A stretch of DNA of 7,455 bases from Merdivivens faecigallinarum. Its GTDB lineage: Bacteria; Bacteroidota; Bacteroidia; Bacteroidales; UBA932. A program made the translations under genes and the position numbers. The notes under the pieces are model-generated. The model did no database searches. It worked only from the letters and a program-made list of their open reading frames with translations, and had not been told where the DNA came from. Below, in pieces: positions 5,931 through 7,455 of the stretch; within the stretch, counting starts at the first letter, position 1, and each line of letters starts with the position of its first letter. The stretch lies in assembly GCA_017695055.1 (NCBI GenBank), contig JADILY010000030.1, forward strand, positions 1-7,455, read 5' to 3'.

Positions 5931-6088
5931 GTGAGTGTTGTCCGTATTTGAATATTTTCTATATTTGCACTTGTATGGTTATTGTAAATATCCATATATT
6001 GACATTTTATAGAAAGTGTTTTCGCACTGTCCTTTATAGAGAATGTGGCAATTTTCAAAAGGAAGGGACATGACCGGACAACACTCAC
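5931..6088. repeat. 158-bp segment bounded by perfect 14-bp inverted repeats
   Basis: GTGAGTGTTGTCCG at 5931-5944 recurs as its exact reverse complement at 6075-6088, with 130 bases between. Identity stops sharply on both sides of each copy. No flanking target duplication is evident. A promoter-like -7 box (5960-5967) lies just inside the left repeat. The layout fits a site-specific invertible promoter or a very small non-autonomous element. No recombinase gene is in the window. Confidence 0.7.
5937..5967 (+). promoter_or_regulatory. Promoter-like sequence at the left inverted repeat
   Basis: TATATTTG (5960-5967) is an exact TAnnTTTG -7 box. GTTG (5937-5940), one base off the TTTG -33 box, is exactly 19 bases upstream and lies inside the 14-bp repeat. 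It points rightwards across the segment. If the segment inverted, the -7 box would fall at about 6052-6059 pointing left. Confidence 0.45.
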
Positions 6089-6112
6089 TCTTGTTTTAGA
6101 TATATCTGTATT

Positions 6113-6132
6113 AAGGGGCATTCGTGTCCCTT
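6113..6132 (+). other. TTCG-tetraloop hairpin
   Basis: AAGGGGCA (6113-6120) pairs with TGTCCCTT (6125-6132) over eight positions, one of them G-U, around the very stable loop TTCG. The right arm is also a perfect match for AAGGGACA at 6063-6070, so two alternative hairpins compete for it. The next bases (GGTTTTCG) hold a short T run, so the hairpin could act as a terminator for rightward transcription from the promoter at 5960. Confidence 0.5.
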
Positions 6133-6281
6133 GGTTTTCGTATCTATAGAGTGTGGGGTATTGGGTATCGTCTGTTTTCCTTTGGGTTAGCCACAACCTT
6201 CTATAAGACAGGCGGAATCGGCTCCACACTTGAACCGATGTGTTCGTTCTATCCTGTTTATTTTCAATTTATATAAAAATA

Positions 6282-6317
6282 GAACTCTACGATTTGTTAC
6301 CATAGAGTTCCCGTAGA
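6282..6317. repeat. Overlapping inverted repeats before the transposase
   Basis: GAACTCTA (6282-6289) pairs with TAGAGTTC (6303-6310). The overlapping TCTACG (6286-6291) can instead pair with CGTAGA (6312-6317). They end 15 bases before the transposase ATG. Such hairpins near the left end of insertion sequences often limit translation from outside transcripts; here that is an inference. Confidence 0.45.
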
Positions 6318-6332
6318 TTTTGCACATTAAAA

Positions 6333-7288
6333 ATGTTCTATTATAAGCGATAGTCTGGGAGCAAAGATACGCAATCTATCTGGGAATACAAGAAAAAAAG
6401 ACACAGGCAGCCATTGCTCGGCAGATAGGTGTCAACAGGAGTACGGTAAGCAGGGAAATCCGCAGGAACAGCAACCGCCATGGGAGGTATTGGTGGTCGA
6501 TAGCGCACGAGCGGGCACTGGACAGGCGTGAGAGGACGGTAAGGAACAGGGAGACACCGGCAGATGTTCTCCGGGAGGCGATGAGGCTTCTGCTGGCAGA
6601 GGAGTGGTCGCCGAAGCAGATATCGGGTTACCTGATGAAGAAGGACGTCAGGATATCGCACGAGAGAATATATGAGATGATCCGGAACGATGAAAGTGGA
6701 GAGTTGAAGAGTCATTGCCGTCACAGGATGAAGTACCGGAGACGCAAGAAGCGGAGGCGTCCGACGGTGGCGACGAACATACCGGAGAGGGTGAGCATCC
6801 ACGCGAGGCCGGCGGAGGCTGACGGCAGGAGGTTCGGGGACTGGGAGATGGACACGATAGTAGGGAAAGGGCAGAAAAGTGCGATACTGACCCTGTGCGA
6901 GCGGAGCAGGAACTACCTGATAATGGAGAGGCTACCGCACGGTATGGATCACGAGAAGGTCGCGGATGCCGTCATCAGGCTGCTCTATCCGTACAGGAAG
7001 AACGTGCTGACGATAACCACGGACAACGGGTTTGAGTTCCGTTCCCATAGGAAAATAACGGAAGCTCTGAAAGCCACGGTTTACTTCGCGGACAGCTACG
7101 CTTCCTGGCAGAAGGGCAGGATTGAGAACATGAACAAGCTGGTCAGGCAATACCTCCCGAAAGGGACGGATTTCAAGGAACTTACGGATGAATTCATCCA
7201 CTCCGTACAGCTGAAAATCAACCGAAGACCAAGGGAAAAGTTGAACTTTTCTACACCCAAGGACGAGTTCTTTAGACTTTTGTTATAA
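6333..7288 (+). pseudogene. IS30-family transposase, apparent frameshift at codon 7
   Basis: This encodes a DDE transposase of the IS30 family, which cuts and joins insertion-sequence ends. The ATG at 6333 starts MFYYKR and then meets TAG (6351-6353). The frame that carries the rest (open from 6347) reads IVWEQRYAIYLG..., the typical N-terminal start of these proteins. Adding one base near 6350 would join them as MFYYKRLVWEQRY, about 318 residues, the usual length. The helix-turn-helix QAAIARQIGVNRSTVSREI follows. The catalytic triad is complete: Asp in EMDTI (6851-6853), Asp in TTDNG (7022-7024) and Glu in RIENMN (7124-7126), with 33 residues between the last two. Without the shift, only internal starts remain, such as ATG 6581, which lacks the DNA-binding part. 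The element is therefore probably inactive unless this is a sequencing error. No matched terminal inverted repeats were found, so the element's limits are not given. Confidence 0.8.
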
Positions 7289-7347
7289 TTTTGTCTCGTG
7301 TTGCACTTGCTCGTTGACTCTGCCCATGCACCGTACATCAAATCAAA

Positions 7348-7379
7348 TTTGCAATTTACAAAAATTATCCATACCTTTG
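7348..7379 (+). promoter_or_regulatory. Promoter for the last gene
   Basis: TTTG (7348-7351) and TACCTTTG (7372-7379) are 20 bases apart and fit the Bacteroides promoter pattern. Transcription would start near 7386, ahead of the ATG at 7413. Confidence 0.65.
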
Positions 7380-7412
7380 TAAAATGTTTTTTACGTAAAC
7401 CAGACACATTAT

Positions 7413-7455
7413 ATGAAAAAATATTATCATATGAAAAGTCATATTATCATTCCAG
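7413..7455 (+). CDS. N-terminal fragment of an unknown gene, cut by the window edge
   Basis: Only 14 codons are visible (MKKYYHMKSHIIIP), and the frame is still open at the edge. The start could be ATG 7413 or the in-frame ATG 7431 (MKSHIIIP). The Lys then Ile-rich beginning could be the start of a signal peptide, but this is too short to judge. The promoter at 7348-7379 supports a real gene here. A 10-bp direct repeat (ATATTATCAT at 7421-7430 and 7441-7450) lies within these codons. Confidence 0.5.
   Translation, partial: MKKYYHMKSHIIIP

Larger units (their letters stand above)
5469..6332. other. Long intergenic region rich in repeats, no credible gene
   Basis: This 860-base stretch between tRNA-Ala and the transposase has no protein gene I can support. 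Two - strand reading frames exist (5676-5924 and 5921-6229), but one is repeat-encoded, the other starts with GTG across hairpin arms, and neither resembles a known family. It holds, in order, the tRNA terminator, a hairpin at 5617-5647, degenerate tandem repeats at 5721-5811, a 158-bp segment bounded by 14-bp inverted repeats (5931-6088), a TTCG-loop hairpin at 6113-6132, and inverted repeats at 6282-6317. The density of structure suggests a mobile-element landing area or a regulatory region. Confidence 0.6.

Noticed and set aside
5921..6229. 102-codon - strand frame through the inverted-repeat segment
   Set aside because: It starts with GTG inside an inverted-repeat arm, has no recognisable domain or upstream promoter, and its composition looks non-coding. 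It would be worth revisiting only if conserved homologues appear.
6141..6240. Possible CRISPR repeat or tracrRNA (GTTGTGGCTAACC... on the - strand)
   Set aside because: Only one copy is present, with no spacer periodicity and no cas gene in the window.
6341..6802. 153-codon - strand frame
   Set aside because: It is the shadow of the IS30 transposase, whose own frame carries recognisable domains.
5960..7320. TTGCACTTG at 5965-5973 and again after the transposase stop, as possible IS ends
   Set aside because: The copies are in direct, not inverted, orientation and only nine bases long, so they do not define IS30 termini.

Overview
The window looks like chromosomal DNA from a Bacteroidales (Bacteroidota) bacterium, probably a gut-type organism. 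The evidence is the repeated Bacteroides-type promoter (TTTG at -33, TAnnTTTG at -7, about 19-20 bases apart) in front of both tRNA genes and the last gene, a DUF4465-like lipoprotein, tRNA genes without an encoded CCA end, and a Bacteroidetes-like IS30-family transposase. The genus cannot be fixed from the sequence.

Layout. Bases 1-183 are the 3' end of a group II intron, with domain V and the domain VI arm visible; the rest lies off the left edge. About 100 bases later starts a tightly coupled three-gene operon on the + strand (290-2215). It encodes an ECF sigma factor, a small single-pass membrane protein in the usual anti-sigma position, and a 344-residue exported protein with a C-terminal membrane anchor. 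This looks like a self-contained envelope-signalling module whose signal is unknown. A strong hairpin (2271-2308) separates it from a convergent 593-residue gene on the - strand (4113-2332). That gene is built like the carboxyltransferase subunit of oxaloacetate decarboxylase or pyruvate carboxylase, but it lacks the biotin-acceptor lysine and several catalytic residues while keeping the metal ligands.

Next come tRNA-His with its own promoter and terminator (4268-4446), a DUF4465-like lipoprotein (4480-5208), and tRNA-Ala(TGC) with promoter and terminator hairpin (5337-5508). From 5469 to 6332 there is no credible protein gene. This stretch is structurally rich: a strong hairpin, about 3.5 copies of a degenerate 21-23 bp tandem repeat, and a 158-bp segment bounded by perfect 14-bp inverted repeats with a promoter-like sequence inside, followed by further hairpins.

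Bases 6333-7288 hold an IS30-family transposase with an intact DDE triad but an apparent one-base loss near its start. The window closes with a good promoter and the first codons of another gene.

The most interesting items are the biotin-less carboxyltransferase homologue, the 158-bp inverted-repeat segment as a candidate invertible promoter or small mobile element, and the compact ECF operon. No defence system, CRISPR array or prophage was seen.
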